DNA from: Muribaculum sp.
GTDB taxonomy: Bacteria > Bacteroidota > Bacteroidia > Bacteroidales > Muribaculaceae
NCBI GenBank assembly: GCA_023666965.1
Contig: JAMPAZ010000004.1
Coordinates: 1 to 64,000 of the forward strand
Length of the DNA: 64,000 bases
Reading direction: 5' to 3'
Shown here: positions 51,400 to 60,159 of the stretch, one piece after another
How positions within the stretch are numbered: position 1 is the first letter of the stretch
How the letters are laid out: every line of letters begins with the position of its first letter
Position numbers and translations under genes: made by a program
Notes under the pieces: generated by a model
Seen by the model: only the letters and a program-made list of their open reading frames with translations
Told to the model about the DNA's origin: nothing
The model's database searches: none

Positions 51400-52483
51400 A
51401 GTAAAAGTCGAGCACGTCGCGGGCGGCCGTAAATGACGACTGTTGGTTGTTAAGCACGCGGATTTCTTTTTCTTCGAGCAACTTTTCCACCTCGGGATTA
51501 GAATAGAAATTGCGCCGCAAACGCTCGTCGATGGTCTCATACATCCAGTATCGTGCTTGTTGCTGGCGCTTGCGTTCAAAATATCCGTTTTCTTTAACGA
51601 ATTTGAAGTAGCGGTCAATCATCTCCCATACCTCATCGATTCCGGTTCCATAATAACCTGAATAGCAAAGCACTTCCGGGAACCAACCGGACTGTGTGGG
51701 GGGAAACAAGTGCAATGCGCTTCTGAATTGAGCTTGAGCCAGGCGGGCGCGGTCAACATTGTCGCCGTCGGCTTTGTTTATGACGATACCGTCGGCCATC
51801 TCCATAATTCCGCGTTTAATACCCTGAAGCTCGTCGCCTGTTCCGGCAAGCTGAATCAGCAAAAAGAAGTCGACCATCGAATGGACTGCAGTTTCGCTCT
51901 GTCCGACGCCTACGGTTTCGACAAAGATGTTATTATATCCGGCAGCCTCGCACAATACAATTGTTTCGCGAGTCTTCCTTGCAACTCCGCCTAAGCTTCC
52001 AGCCGAAGGGCTGGGACGAATAAATGCGGCGGGATGTATGGCCAATCGTTCCATGCGTGTCTTATCGCCAAGGATCGAGCCTTTTGTACGTTCGCTGGAG
52101 GGGTCAATGGCCAGTACGGCGAGTTTGCCTCCGTCCTTGAGCACGTGCAGACCGAATACATCTATTGATGTAGACTTTCCGGCACCCGGGACTCCTGTAA
52201 TACCGATGCGCCTTGAGTTGCCGGAGTATGGAAGGCATTTTTCTATGACCTCCTGAGCTATTGCCTGGTGTTCCGGAGAGAGGCTTTCAACTAATGTCAC
52301 AGCACGCGACAATGTTGTTATATCGCCTTTAAGAATACCTTCGATAAGCTCGCCTGATGTGGGCAACGGACGGCGTTTCCGAGGTTTAAGGTAGGGGTTG
52401 ACTACAGGTTGTTGTTTAACGCCACTGTTTACGGTCAGACCGATATATTTTTCGTCGTTCTCAATGTGTTCGTGTTGATCCAT
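51374..52483 (-). CDS. meaB: Methylmalonyl-CoA mutase-associated GTPase MeaB
   Basis: A 369-residue G3E-type GTPase that guards and reloads the B12 cofactor of methylmalonyl-CoA mutase. Walker A is GITGVPGAGKSTSID, followed by VLAIDPSSERTKGSILGDKTRM, the switch region ETVGVGQSE and the base-contact NKADGDN. Length is a little above the usual 330, due to a 50-residue N-terminal extension. mutA and mutB are not in this window. Its 3' end overlaps licD by 26 nt. Confidence 0.94.
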   Translation of the reverse strand: MDQHEHIENDEKYIGLTVNSGVKQQPVVNPYLKPRKRRPLPTSGELIEGILKGDITTLSRAVTLVESLSPEHQAIAQEVIEKCLPYSGNSRRIGITGVPGAGKSTSIDVFGLHVLKDGGKLAVLAIDPSSERTKGSILGDKTRMERLAIHPAAFIRPSPSAGSLGGVARKTRETIVLCEAAGYNNIFVETVGVGQSETAVHSMVDFFLLIQLAGTGDELQGIKRGIMEMADGIVINKADGDNVDRARLAQAQFRSALHLFPPTQSGWFPEVLCYSGYYGTGIDEVWEMIDRYFKFVKENGYFERKRQQQARYWMYETIDERLRRNFYSNPEVEKLLEEKEIRVLNNQQSSFTAARDVLDFYFKDRGLRE

Positions 52484-52503
52484 GGAGCGAAAAAGATGAT
52501 TAG

Positions 52504-53589
52504 TTATTTTATAAACTCACCCACTATTCTCACGGAAGATTGCGGACGTTGTGGGTCGTTCGTGATAATTATAAGTTTGCTGTTTATGATGGAAACGTCC
52601 TCAGGTACTTTCGACGTGTCGACAGTGACAGTCAATCGGGCGTTGGCACCGTGTTTGACTTTCTCCTTGTTAAGCTTAAAGGATATTTCAGGGTCGGCGC
52701 ACGATATTTTTCTGATAATAAGCGGATCTTTCCCGTAATTGTCAATGCTTATTTCAGCAATATGCTTCAATCCACGCTCAATGCGTCCAAGGTCTATAGC
52801 AGACTCGGATACGGCTATTCGCGGCGCATTCTCTCTTTGTTTTTCAGTCAAATTGCTGAAGTCTTCATTAACAATGCCGATTAGGGAAATTGACTGATTG
52901 GAAGTTTCACCCGTGTCACCGTATATTACGGCATTAGCGGTAGTCAATCCCCAGTCAGGAGCTTTAGCCGAGTTGAAGAAGAATGTAAAAGTGAGCTGTT
53001 CGCCCGGTGGTACCTCTTTGGGCGCGATATTTACATCGATATATTCAGGCAGACCTTCCACTCTGGGTCTAATCGTGTCGTTGCTCTGATTGTATCCGTC
53101 AAGGAAAGCCGTCTTGGTGCGTCCCTTTGTAATCTCACCGAAAGGGAGTGCGGTATTGCGTATTTTAAGTTTCCCTACTTCTACGGGGTAGTGGGCACGA
53201 AGGGTCTTTGTGGCTCCTATTACCACACCTTTGATCGTTATGACGCTTTGGGCCGGAAGGGTGTTTGTCTCGATTTTTACTCTCTTGTCGAACTTTCCCG
53301 GTCGTCCGGCCGGATTATAAGTGACTTCAACGATTGCTGTGTCGCCCGGAGCAATCGGGTCGTGGGTGTAGCTTGGTACAGTACATCCGCAAGTGGCTCT
53401 CGCCGCCATTATGACGAGCGGCTCCGTTCCGGTATTAACGAGCTGAAATGTGCTTGTGACAGGACCCATGTCTTCGTCGAATGCGCCAAAGTCATGTACT
53501 TTTTGCAACCACTCGGCCTTTGGTTGGGCCGAGACTGCAATCGCGCAGCATAATGCGCAATATGTCAGAATATATCGGAAGATGTGCAT
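52504..53589 (-). CDS. DUF1573-domain periplasmic protein (long)
   Basis: A 361-residue exported protein with signal peptide (cut near AVSA). An N-terminal DUF1573 domain (about 25-110: HDFGAFDEDMGPVTSTFQLVNTG-type, ATCGCTVPSY, VTYNPAGRPGKFDK) is followed by further Ig-like beta segments up to about 350. DUF1573 is widespread in Bacteroidota with no assigned function; the fold resembles ASH/MSP-type Ig domains. The CGC motif could form a disulfide. A shorter paralogue lies 27 nt upstream on the same strand, and meaB follows 20 nt downstream. Confidence 0.85.
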   Translation of the reverse strand: MHIFRYILTYCALCCAIAVSAQPKAEWLQKVHDFGAFDEDMGPVTSTFQLVNTGTEPLVIMAARATCGCTVPSYTHDPIAPGDTAIVEVTYNPAGRPGKFDKRVKIETNTLPAQSVITIKGVVIGATKTLRAHYPVEVGKLKIRNTALPFGEITKGRTKTAFLDGYNQSNDTIRPRVEGLPEYIDVNIAPKEVPPGEQLTFTFFFNSAKAPDWGLTTANAVIYGDTGETSNQSISLIGIVNEDFSNLTEKQRENAPRIAVSESAIDLGRIERGLKHIAEISIDNYGKDPLIIRKISCADPEISFKLNKEKVKHGANARLTVTVDTSKVPEDVSIINSKLIIITNDPQRPQSSVRIVGEFIK

Positions 53590-53616
53590 AAACGATGTTG
53601 AGTTTAGGTGGCGTTG

Positions 53617-54006
53617 TTATTTACTTTTTGGAATCACCACGCCTGAGATTTTGAGTTTAAAGCTATTAGGTTTGGCGTTGGTTTTTACGGTGATAGTCTT
53701 TTGAAACTCTCCGGGACGTCCTGACGGATTGTATGTTACATTGATTGATGCTTTTTCTCCGGACTTTATCGGTTCCTTCGGGATAATTGGAGTAGTGCAA
53801 CCACATTGAGCATTTGCGGAAATTACTATCAACGGAGCTTCTCCTACATTTTCTATGATAAATTCATGGCTGACAGGGCCGTCTGCTTCTTGTATGTTGC
53901 CAAAGTCGAAGCTCTTTTCAGGAATCTTGATTTTAGAAGTTCCACCGGCAAGCACTGTGGATATGGACAAGAGCATTACAGCAATTAACGTCAATATTCT
54001 ATTCAT
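53617..54006 (-). CDS. DUF1573-domain periplasmic protein (short)
   Basis: A 129-residue exported protein: signal peptide (cut near VLAG) and one DUF1573 domain with FDFGNIQEADGPVSHEF, AQCGCTTPI and VTYNPSGRPGEFQK. It is clearly a paralogue of the next gene in the transcript, sharing the GC-G-T-x-P and NP-x-GRPG motifs. The GTTAAC-rich spacer at 54021-54107 is just upstream. Function unknown. Confidence 0.88.
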   Translation of the reverse strand: MNRILTLIAVMLLSISTVLAGGTSKIKIPEKSFDFGNIQEADGPVSHEFIIENVGEAPLIVISANAQCGCTTPIIPKEPIKSGEKASINVTYNPSGRPGEFQKTITVKTNAKPNSFKLKISGVVIPKSK

Positions 54007-54020
54007 AACTGAGAATTTTT

Positions 54021-54107
54021 AAGTTAACAAGTATAACATGTAAAGTTAACAAGTCTGCAATTTATAAAGAGCGCATATTGGGTTAATTAACGTTAACAAC
54101 ATGTTAT
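54021..54107. repeat. GTTAAC-rich repeat cluster ahead of the short DUF1573 gene
   Basis: AAGTTAACAAGT occurs twice as a perfect 12-bp direct repeat (54021-54032 and 54043-54054, 22-bp period). GTTAATTAAC and another GTTAAC follow, and ATAACATGT (54033) is complementary to ACATGTTAT (54099). The region is 15 nt upstream of the DUF1573 ATG and reaches the stop of the preceding gene, so it must hold both a promoter and a transcription end. Confidence 0.5.
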
Positions 54108-54880
54108 GGGCGAACACTAAGGCTTTTTCCCATGACTCCGATTCCGAACAGAGCATAGTCGTACAGCACTGGATCGTCGGGACGCATCTCCCTAAGCCGT
54201 TCTGTCAGCTGGAGTACGGCATTTTTGTCATTTCCCTTTCGGCTGAGTAATCCGAGCTCTCTCGCAGTATTTCCGACGTGGACATCGAGCGGAATATACA
54301 GTTGAGCAGGGGTAAGCACGCCTTTCCAGACACCGATATCGACGATACCGTCGTCACGTACGAGCCAACGAAGAGCCATATTTAGTCGTTTAAGTGCTGT
54401 AGTTTGAAGGTTTCCCGGTAAGCATCGCGAATTGGAAGCACCATCGTTTGCCTTATAGAGTTCTTGATTGATGTATTCAGCAAGTTTCCATGCCGGAAGT
54501 TCTGCTGATTCTATCGACTTCGATTTTGCAAACTCCGCAATTGAACCGTAGACCGAATATATTCGGTTCAAACCTCGCAAAAAATGGCGCATGTCTTTGG
54601 CGAAAAATGTCCGATGGATATTCATGTCGGGCAATTCTTCGTAGCCCTTATCCATGACATAGTTGTGGGGTTGATAGTCCATCAGGCGTAATATCTTCTC
54701 GCAGTTTGAACAAATCATTTTTCTGTTTCCCCAGGCTATGGCTGAGGACAGCAGGGATACAATCTCTATGTCCTGAAGCTTCTCGAACCTGCGCGGGAAT
54801 TGCACGGGATCTTTATCGATAAAGTCAGGACTGTTGATTATTCGTGCCTCGTGGTCGAGGAGCTCTTTTACGTCAATCAT
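54104..54880 (-). CDS. TIGR02757 family protein (DUF2400)
   Basis: A 258-residue conserved Bacteroidota protein of family TIGR02757. Markers are DPVQFPRRF, IAWGNRKMI, the block MDYQPHNYVMD, CLPGNLQTTALKRLNMALRWLVRDD and LYIPLDVHVGNTARELGLL. The helical make-up has been compared with DNA glycosylase-like folds, but no activity is established. It overlaps the mechanosensitive channel gene by 4 nt, so the two are translationally coupled. Confidence 0.88.
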   Translation of the reverse strand: MIDVKELLDHEARIINSPDFIDKDPVQFPRRFEKLQDIEIVSLLSSAIAWGNRKMICSNCEKILRLMDYQPHNYVMDKGYEELPDMNIHRTFFAKDMRHFLRGLNRIYSVYGSIAEFAKSKSIESAELPAWKLAEYINQELYKANDGASNSRCLPGNLQTTALKRLNMALRWLVRDDGIVDIGVWKGVLTPAQLYIPLDVHVGNTARELGLLSRKGNDKNAVLQLTERLREMRPDDPVLYDYALFGIGVMGKSLSVRP

Positions 54881-56082
54881 TGTCTTTCCAATACCGGATT
54901 GTCTAAGTGTCTGTTAATGTCCGCGCCGGCCGGGGCTTGGAATATCCTCAATCCAAATTCATTAATCATTGCTATAATATGGTCGAAAATGTCGGCAGCT
55001 ATTGTCTCATAGGCTTTCCACTCGGTAGCTGATGTGAAGAAGTATAGTTGTATAGGCAGACCTTGAGTGGTCGGGTCAAGTTGTCGAACCATTAACAACA
55101 TTTCTTTTGATAACACGTCCGGATGAGACGCGAGATAGCGTTCGGCATATCGGCGGAATATGTGCAGGTTTACAATTCGTCGGTCAGACGGCAGATCGGA
55201 TTCATCAATCCAGCCCAAGTCGATGAAATGTCGGATTTCCTTTTCTTTGGCAAAACGCACGGTATTAATGTCGATGTTAAGCGCACGCATCACCCTACGT
55301 CCTCCGCTCAACTGCATACCGCGCCAATTTTGAAAAGATTCAGAAATCAGATAGTATGGCGGAATGGTTATGATGGTGTTGTCGTAATTCTGCACTTTGA
55401 CGGTCGTCAGCGTCACTTCGCGCACTATACCGTTGGCATTGCGTGCCGGAATAGTGATCCAGTCGCCTACTTTGAGCATGTCGTTCAGTGTTAACTGTAT
55501 TCCTGCAACGAGACCTAGAATAGAGTCTTTAAACACCAACATCAACACAGTCGCGGCAGCACCGAGTCCGGTCAGAATAGTAATAGGATTTTTGCTCAGC
55601 ATGGTGCTGACGGCTATAATTACGCCAATGCCTATTACTACGAGCTTAAGCATTTGGTATATGCCTTTGAGGGGATGGTTCTCCATCCCTTTTCTGGTCA
55701 GAGCACCCTCGTATGCTCCGCTAAGTACCGCACAGACAAGTCGCACGGATATGCCGATAATGTATATCAATAGCAACTTTGACACGTAAAATTCTATCGT
55801 AGGAAGTCCGCGTAGTATTGCCGGTACGAAGAAAAATACTATTACGGGGAGCAATAAATGCCACAAATTATTAAGTACGTTGTCGTTTAGCAAGTAGTCG
55901 TCCCATTTGGTGTCTGTTTTTTTGATAATACGGTGTATTATCTTGGTGACAACGTTGCGGCACAGATAATCTATGCCTACAGTGACGATAAGCACTATGC
56001 CGAGGATTATAATTCTTGTGGTCCAAGCCATTTCGTCCTCCGGAATGCCTATGGCTATCAAAAAGTCGTCTAATTGGTTCAT
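54877..56082 (-). CDS. MscS-family mechanosensitive ion channel (YbdG-like)
   Basis: A 401-residue channel with about five membrane helices before the conserved pore and MscS beta domain (GLGAAATVLMLVFKDSILGLVAG, then VGDWITIP and VQNYDNTIITIPPYYL). The long N-terminal membrane part and VKVQNYDN-type beta domain fit the YbdG/YnaI-like branch. It relieves osmotic downshock. A hairpin at 56111-56148 separates it from yebC. Confidence 0.9.
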   Translation of the reverse strand: MNQLDDFLIAIGIPEDEMAWTTRIIILGIVLIVTVGIDYLCRNVVTKIIHRIIKKTDTKWDDYLLNDNVLNNLWHLLLPVIVFFFVPAILRGLPTIEFYVSKLLLIYIIGISVRLVCAVLSGAYEGALTRKGMENHPLKGIYQMLKLVVIGIGVIIAVSTMLSKNPITILTGLGAAATVLMLVFKDSILGLVAGIQLTLNDMLKVGDWITIPARNANGIVREVTLTTVKVQNYDNTIITIPPYYLISESFQNWRGMQLSGGRRVMRALNIDINTVRFAKEKEIRHFIDLGWIDESDLPSDRRIVNLHIFRRYAERYLASHPDVLSKEMLLMVRQLDPTTQGLPIQLYFFTSATEWKAYETIAADIFDHIIAMINEFGLRIFQAPAGADINRHLDNPVLERQ

Positions 56083-56110
56083 AGCGCGGATATTTAAGTG
56101 TTTAAACTCA

Positions 56111-56148
56111 AGCCGGGCAAATCGGTCGAAAAGACTGTTTTACCCGGC
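56111..56148 (-). terminator. Terminator-like hairpin after yebC
   Basis: GCCGGGTAAAACAGTC and GACCGATTTGCCCGGC (minus strand) form an imperfect 16-bp stem. It shares its right arm and most of its left arm with the hairpin at 25754-25791, in the same orientation to the upstream gene. Confidence 0.6.
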
Positions 56149-56198
56149 GTTGCTGTTATCTGTTCCGTCAGAGACGGGAGGTGCTCGCAAACAAGCGA

Positions 56199-56927
56199 TT
56201 ATTCGTCAATATCCTCTTCCTTCATGTTGTGGAATACGTTCTGAACGTCTTCGTCTTCTTCAAGTTTTTCGAGAAGCTTTTCGATGGCGGCACGTTGTTC
56301 AGGAGTGACTTCTTTCAGTTCATGCGGAATACGCTCGAATTCTGAGCTGATGATTTCAAATCCGTTGTCTTCGAGATACTTCTGAATGTTTGAATATTCT
56401 TCAAAAGCACCATAAATCATGAGTTCGTCTTCGTCGTTTTCGATTTCGTCAACGCCGTAGTCGATGAGTTCGAGTTCGAGGTCTTCGAGCGAAACGCCCT
56501 CTTTTGCTTTAATCTTAAATACCGACTTATGGTCGAATAGGAATGTCAAAGAACCCTGTGTGCCAAGATTGCCTCCGTGTTTGTTAAAGTAGGAGCGCAC
56601 ATTTGCAACCGTACGGGTGTTGTTGTCGGTAGCGGCTTCAACGAAAATGGCAATTCCGTGGGGGCCGTATCCTTCGTAAGAGATTTCTTTGTAGTCGCCG
56701 GCATCTTTATCGGTAGCTTTTTTGATGGCGCGTTCAACTGTGTCTTTCGGCATGTTTTCGGCTTTCGCATTCTGCATCAGAGCACGGAGTCGGGGATTGG
56801 TTGACGGATCCGGACCACCGGCTTTAACGGCGATGGTGATTTCCTTACCTATTCTGGTAAATGTGCGGGACATATTGCCCCAACGTTTCAGTTTTCTTGC
56901 TTTGCGGTATTCAAACGCTCTTCCCAT
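56199..56927 (-). CDS. YebC/PmpR family regulator
   Basis: A 242-residue member of the YebC family. MGRAFEYRKARKLKRWGNMSR, KAENMPKDTVERAIKKA and YEGYGPHGIAIFVEAATDN are standard blocks. These proteins were described as transcription regulators and are now known in several bacteria to help ribosomes through difficult proline stretches. An acidic tail (EEDEDVQNVFHNMKEEDIDE) is typical of Bacteroidota members. It lies 35 nt downstream of pheT. Confidence 0.92.
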   Translation of the reverse strand: MGRAFEYRKARKLKRWGNMSRTFTRIGKEITIAVKAGGPDPSTNPRLRALMQNAKAENMPKDTVERAIKKATDKDAGDYKEISYEGYGPHGIAIFVEAATDNNTRTVANVRSYFNKHGGNLGTQGSLTFLFDHKSVFKIKAKEGVSLEDLELELIDYGVDEIENDEDELMIYGAFEEYSNIQKYLEDNGFEIISSEFERIPHELKEVTPEQRAAIEKLLEKLEEDEDVQNVFHNMKEEDIDE

Positions 56928-56962
56928 ATTGTATGTGAAAATTTAAAAGTTAATCTATTATT

Positions 56963-59440
56963 TTATCGGAGTTGTGCTCCAAGTTGATTTTTCAGATTTG
57001 TTATTATTTTATTCATTGTAGCTTCTATCTGCTTGTCTTGGAGGGTTTTTTCGTCGTCCTGCAGAGTGATGGCGATAGCGTAGCTCTTTTTCCCGGGCTC
57101 AAGGTTCTTGCCTTCGTAAACGTCAAAGAGGGTTATATCGCGAAGTAGTCTCTTCTCGCTGTCGCGTACCACTTTTTCTACCTGAGACATTGTGACGTTG
57201 TTGTCAAGAAGCAATGCCAAATCACGTTTCACCGGTTGAGTGCGCGGGAGCGGCGTGAATGTCACTTTCTTCTTTACTGCGAGTTTAACTACGGCGTTCC
57301 AGTCAAGCTCGGCAAACAATACTTCCTGCTTGACATCGCATAATTTTAGCCATTTGTTTGCCACTATGCCCATATAACCAAGGCTTTTACCAGAACGGGT
57401 AGATATTTCCAATGCAGAGCTGAAAAGCGGCTGTTCGACTGACTTCAACTCAATCTCGCGCAAAGATATTCCGAGACGGGCAAATATATTGGCGACATCA
57501 GCTTTCAAATCAAAGAATGTGGCTTTTTCCTGTGGACGTGACCAATTGCCTTGACGGCTATTTCCGGTCAGCCATATTCCAAGGTGTTCACATTCAGAAT
57601 AGGGGGCAATAGGAGCGTCGGCTGTAGACTCTACTGTAGAATCGGCGGAATAGGTGTTGCCAAATTCATATAGCATAAGATCCGGGTCACGCCGGTTTAT
57701 ATTATGATTGATCACTTCAAGTCCGCCGAACAAAAGGGTCATGCGCATGACGTTGAGGTCGCCGCTGAGAGGATTGAGCAATTTTACCGGTACCCGCTTG
57801 GGGTCACTTGAAAGGTCGGTATAATAGCTTTCGGCAGTAAGCGAATTGTTCAAAATCTCGTTGAATCCGATGGCAGTCAGTTGGTTGCTGATTAGTTCCT
57901 TCAGTTGGTTGGATGAGTCGGTCAGATTTTTGAACGACAAGCTTGAATGGAGCGTACTGGAAAATTCCACATTATTGTAGCCGTAGATACGGAGAACGTC
58001 TTCCACTACATCGCACGGGCGCTGAACATCGACTCGATAGGTCGGAACAAGCAGATTCACGCCGTTTTCCGTGTGTCCGGTGATTTTCATTTCAAGGGCA
58101 GAAGCGATGTTGTCGATTTGTTCGGAAGGTATATCCTTGCCAACTAAAGTGTTGAAATAACCGTAGTCCAGTTCTACAGGGAACGGCTTAACAGGATCAG
58201 GATAGATGTCTACTACGGGTCCGCAAATTTCACCACCGGCTAATTCTTTCACCAAAAGCGCAGCTAACTTGAGGCAGTACATGGTGTCATTCGGATCGGT
58301 TCCTCGTTCATATCTGAATGACGCGTCGGTGTTTAGGCCGTGGCGACGGGCTGTCTTTCTGATTGATGTCGGGTTAAAGTATGCACTTTCGAGGAATATG
58401 GATGTCGTGGTGTCTGTGACGCCTGAGTCGCGTCCTCCGAATACGCCTCCGATGCACATCGGCTCCTCTTCGTTGCAAATCATTAAGTCGCGACTATCGA
58501 GTTCGCGCTTAACGCCGTCTAAAGTGGTGAACGGAGTTCCCTGCGGACATGTCTTCACCACGATTCTGCCACCTTTAATTTTGTCGAGGTCAAAGCAGTG
58601 GAGCGGTTGCCCCATGCCGAGGAGTATGAAGTTTGTAATGTCTACGATGTTGTTTATCGGGCGTTGGCCTACAGCCGACAATATATCTTTAAGCCATTTC
58701 GGGCTTTCTGCTACTTTTATGTTGCGGATAGTGACTCCCGAATATCTCGGACATGCTTTGCTGTCGGCTACCTCGACCTTTATGGCTTTCCCGGGGTCGG
58801 TAGAATCAGCTACAAAATTTTCGACTGACGGACGATGTACCTTGGGTGCATTGTTCCCTTCATGGCAGGCCATCCATGCGCTTAAATCTCTTGCTACTCC
58901 ATAGTGAGAAGCGGCATCCACACGGTTAGGGGTGAGGTCAACTTCAAGTACGTAGTCTGACTCTAATCCGAAATATTCGGTGGCCGGCGTACCCGGTTTT
59001 AAATCAGTGTCGAGCACCATTATTCCATCGTGGGAATTCCCGACACCGATTTCATCTTCGGCACAAATCATTCCAAACGACTCAACGCCTCTGATTTTTG
59101 ACTTTTTTATTTGAAATTCTTTATCTCCGTCATAGAGCGTGGTGCCGACTGTGGCAACGACGACTGTCTGTCCGGCAGCTACATTCGGAGCCCCGCATAC
59201 TATTTGGACCGGTTCATTACCGCCCAAATCCACCGTCGTAATATGGAGGTGGTCGCTATTAGGATGCATCTCACATGTTAAGACATGTCCTATGACGATG
59301 CCGCGCAGACCGCCGCGAATGGATTCAACTTCTTCGACACTACCGGTCTCTAGTCCGGTAGATGTCAATATGTCGGCAAGTTTTTCCGGAGTCACCGACA
59401 AGTCAATGTACTGTTTGAGCCAATTGTATGATATATTCAT
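56963..59440 (-). CDS. pheT: Phenylalanine-tRNA ligase beta subunit
   Basis: An 825-residue beta subunit of the class II PheRS. In order: N-terminal region MNISYNWLKQYIDL, the EMAP-like tRNA-binding domain (about 40-150), the B3/B4 editing domain (about 210-360, with IVDITNFILLGMGQPLHCFD), the B5 domain (about 405-475), the catalytic-like core (about 480-715) and the anticodon-binding FDX-ACB domain (about 730-825, ending in KNQLGAQLR). Length is standard. pheS is not in the window, as in other Bacteroidota where the two are apart. Confidence 0.97.
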   Translation of the reverse strand: MNISYNWLKQYIDLSVTPEKLADILTSTGLETGSVEEVESIRGGLRGIVIGHVLTCEMHPNSDHLHITTVDLGGNEPVQIVCGAPNVAAGQTVVVATVGTTLYDGDKEFQIKKSKIRGVESFGMICAEDEIGVGNSHDGIMVLDTDLKPGTPATEYFGLESDYVLEVDLTPNRVDAASHYGVARDLSAWMACHEGNNAPKVHRPSVENFVADSTDPGKAIKVEVADSKACPRYSGVTIRNIKVAESPKWLKDILSAVGQRPINNIVDITNFILLGMGQPLHCFDLDKIKGGRIVVKTCPQGTPFTTLDGVKRELDSRDLMICNEEEPMCIGGVFGGRDSGVTDTTTSIFLESAYFNPTSIRKTARRHGLNTDASFRYERGTDPNDTMYCLKLAALLVKELAGGEICGPVVDIYPDPVKPFPVELDYGYFNTLVGKDIPSEQIDNIASALEMKITGHTENGVNLLVPTYRVDVQRPCDVVEDVLRIYGYNNVEFSSTLHSSLSFKNLTDSSNQLKELISNQLTAIGFNEILNNSLTAESYYTDLSSDPKRVPVKLLNPLSGDLNVMRMTLLFGGLEVINHNINRRDPDLMLYEFGNTYSADSTVESTADAPIAPYSECEHLGIWLTGNSRQGNWSRPQEKATFFDLKADVANIFARLGISLREIELKSVEQPLFSSALEISTRSGKSLGYMGIVANKWLKLCDVKQEVLFAELDWNAVVKLAVKKKVTFTPLPRTQPVKRDLALLLDNNVTMSQVEKVVRDSEKRLLRDITLFDVYEGKNLEPGKKSYAIAITLQDDEKTLQDKQIEATMNKIITNLKNQLGAQLR

Positions 59441-59543
59441 CGCAAATGATATTGTCTTTGGTCAATTATTGCCATTCAGGAATTACCTGATCGTTTTTGT
59501 CGTTAAAAAATGTGGCAGGCTTGTGTGCCTTCCATTTTACGCG

Positions 59544-59551
59544 CAAATTTA
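59544..59551 (-). promoter_or_regulatory. Putative -7 box of pheT
   Basis: TAAATTTG on the minus strand, about 100 nt before the pheT ATG. The leader contains a 10-codon ORF (MEGTQACHIF) starting about 12 nt after the box. Confidence 0.45.
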
Positions 59552-59605
59552 CGAAAAATATTCTAAATGCGGCTAACATTTTAAGCTCGCTTCGTTGACA
59601 TCATA

Positions 59606-59647
59606 TAAAAAAGTGACACCGCGCGAATCTCTGCCCGCTCGGTGTCA
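59606..59647 (-). terminator. Terminator of the DUF4332 gene
   Basis: TGACACCG and CGGTGTCA (59640-59647 and 59614-59621, minus strand) form an 8-bp stem with an 18-nt loop followed by CTTTTTTATAT. It starts 32 nt after the stop at 59680. Confidence 0.85.
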
Positions 59648-59679
59648 ATATAAAAATCTGTAGGGATTAATTCCCGGAA

Positions 59680-60087
59680 TTAGTAGCTTATGGCCGGTTC
59701 CATCTCTTTTGCCTGTGCAATCATGCGTTCGAGTTCGCTGACCGACGGAACACGATTGCAAAGATTCTTCAGGTCGTTGACTTCAACCAGTTTGGGCTGT
59801 AGATTGGCAGCCACGCGATGACGTAATTCTTTAACAGTGTCTACTCCGGCCGCTTCAAGCAACTCGGCAAACTGTCCGGCTACTCCTTTGATTCGGAACA
59901 AGTCAGCGTGATTTGCCCATTTTAGAATAAGTTTCTCACTGATCCCAGTCTCTTCCGCCAACTTTTCGCGACCTTTCTTCGTTGCTGCCTTTTCGAGCAG
60001 GTTCTCAGTAGTTTTTACACCTGCCTCTTCGAGCTTCTTCGCGTAGGCATCGCCTATACCCTCAATATCTGCTATTTTATAAGCCAT
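59680..60087 (-). CDS. DUF4332-domain helix-hairpin-helix protein
   Basis: A 135-residue protein of the DUF4332 family: two helix-hairpin-helix pairs, IEGIGDAYAKKLEEAGVKTTE at the start and FRIKGVAGQFAELLEAAGVDTV in the middle, each with the Gly-x-Gly hairpin. Such repeats bind DNA backbone non-specifically or act as protein contacts, as in polymerase C-terminal regions. No catalytic residues are seen. Monocistronic, with its own terminator. Role unknown. Confidence 0.85.
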   Translation of the reverse strand: MAYKIADIEGIGDAYAKKLEEAGVKTTENLLEKAATKKGREKLAEETGISEKLILKWANHADLFRIKGVAGQFAELLEAAGVDTVKELRHRVAANLQPKLVEVNDLKNLCNRVPSVSELERMIAQAKEMEPAISY

Positions 60088-60159
60088 AGTTGTATATGAA
60101 ATTAGTTAATATTCCTATTATTACAACCATAATTGAGGCAAAATGTTCAGTGGCAAAGG

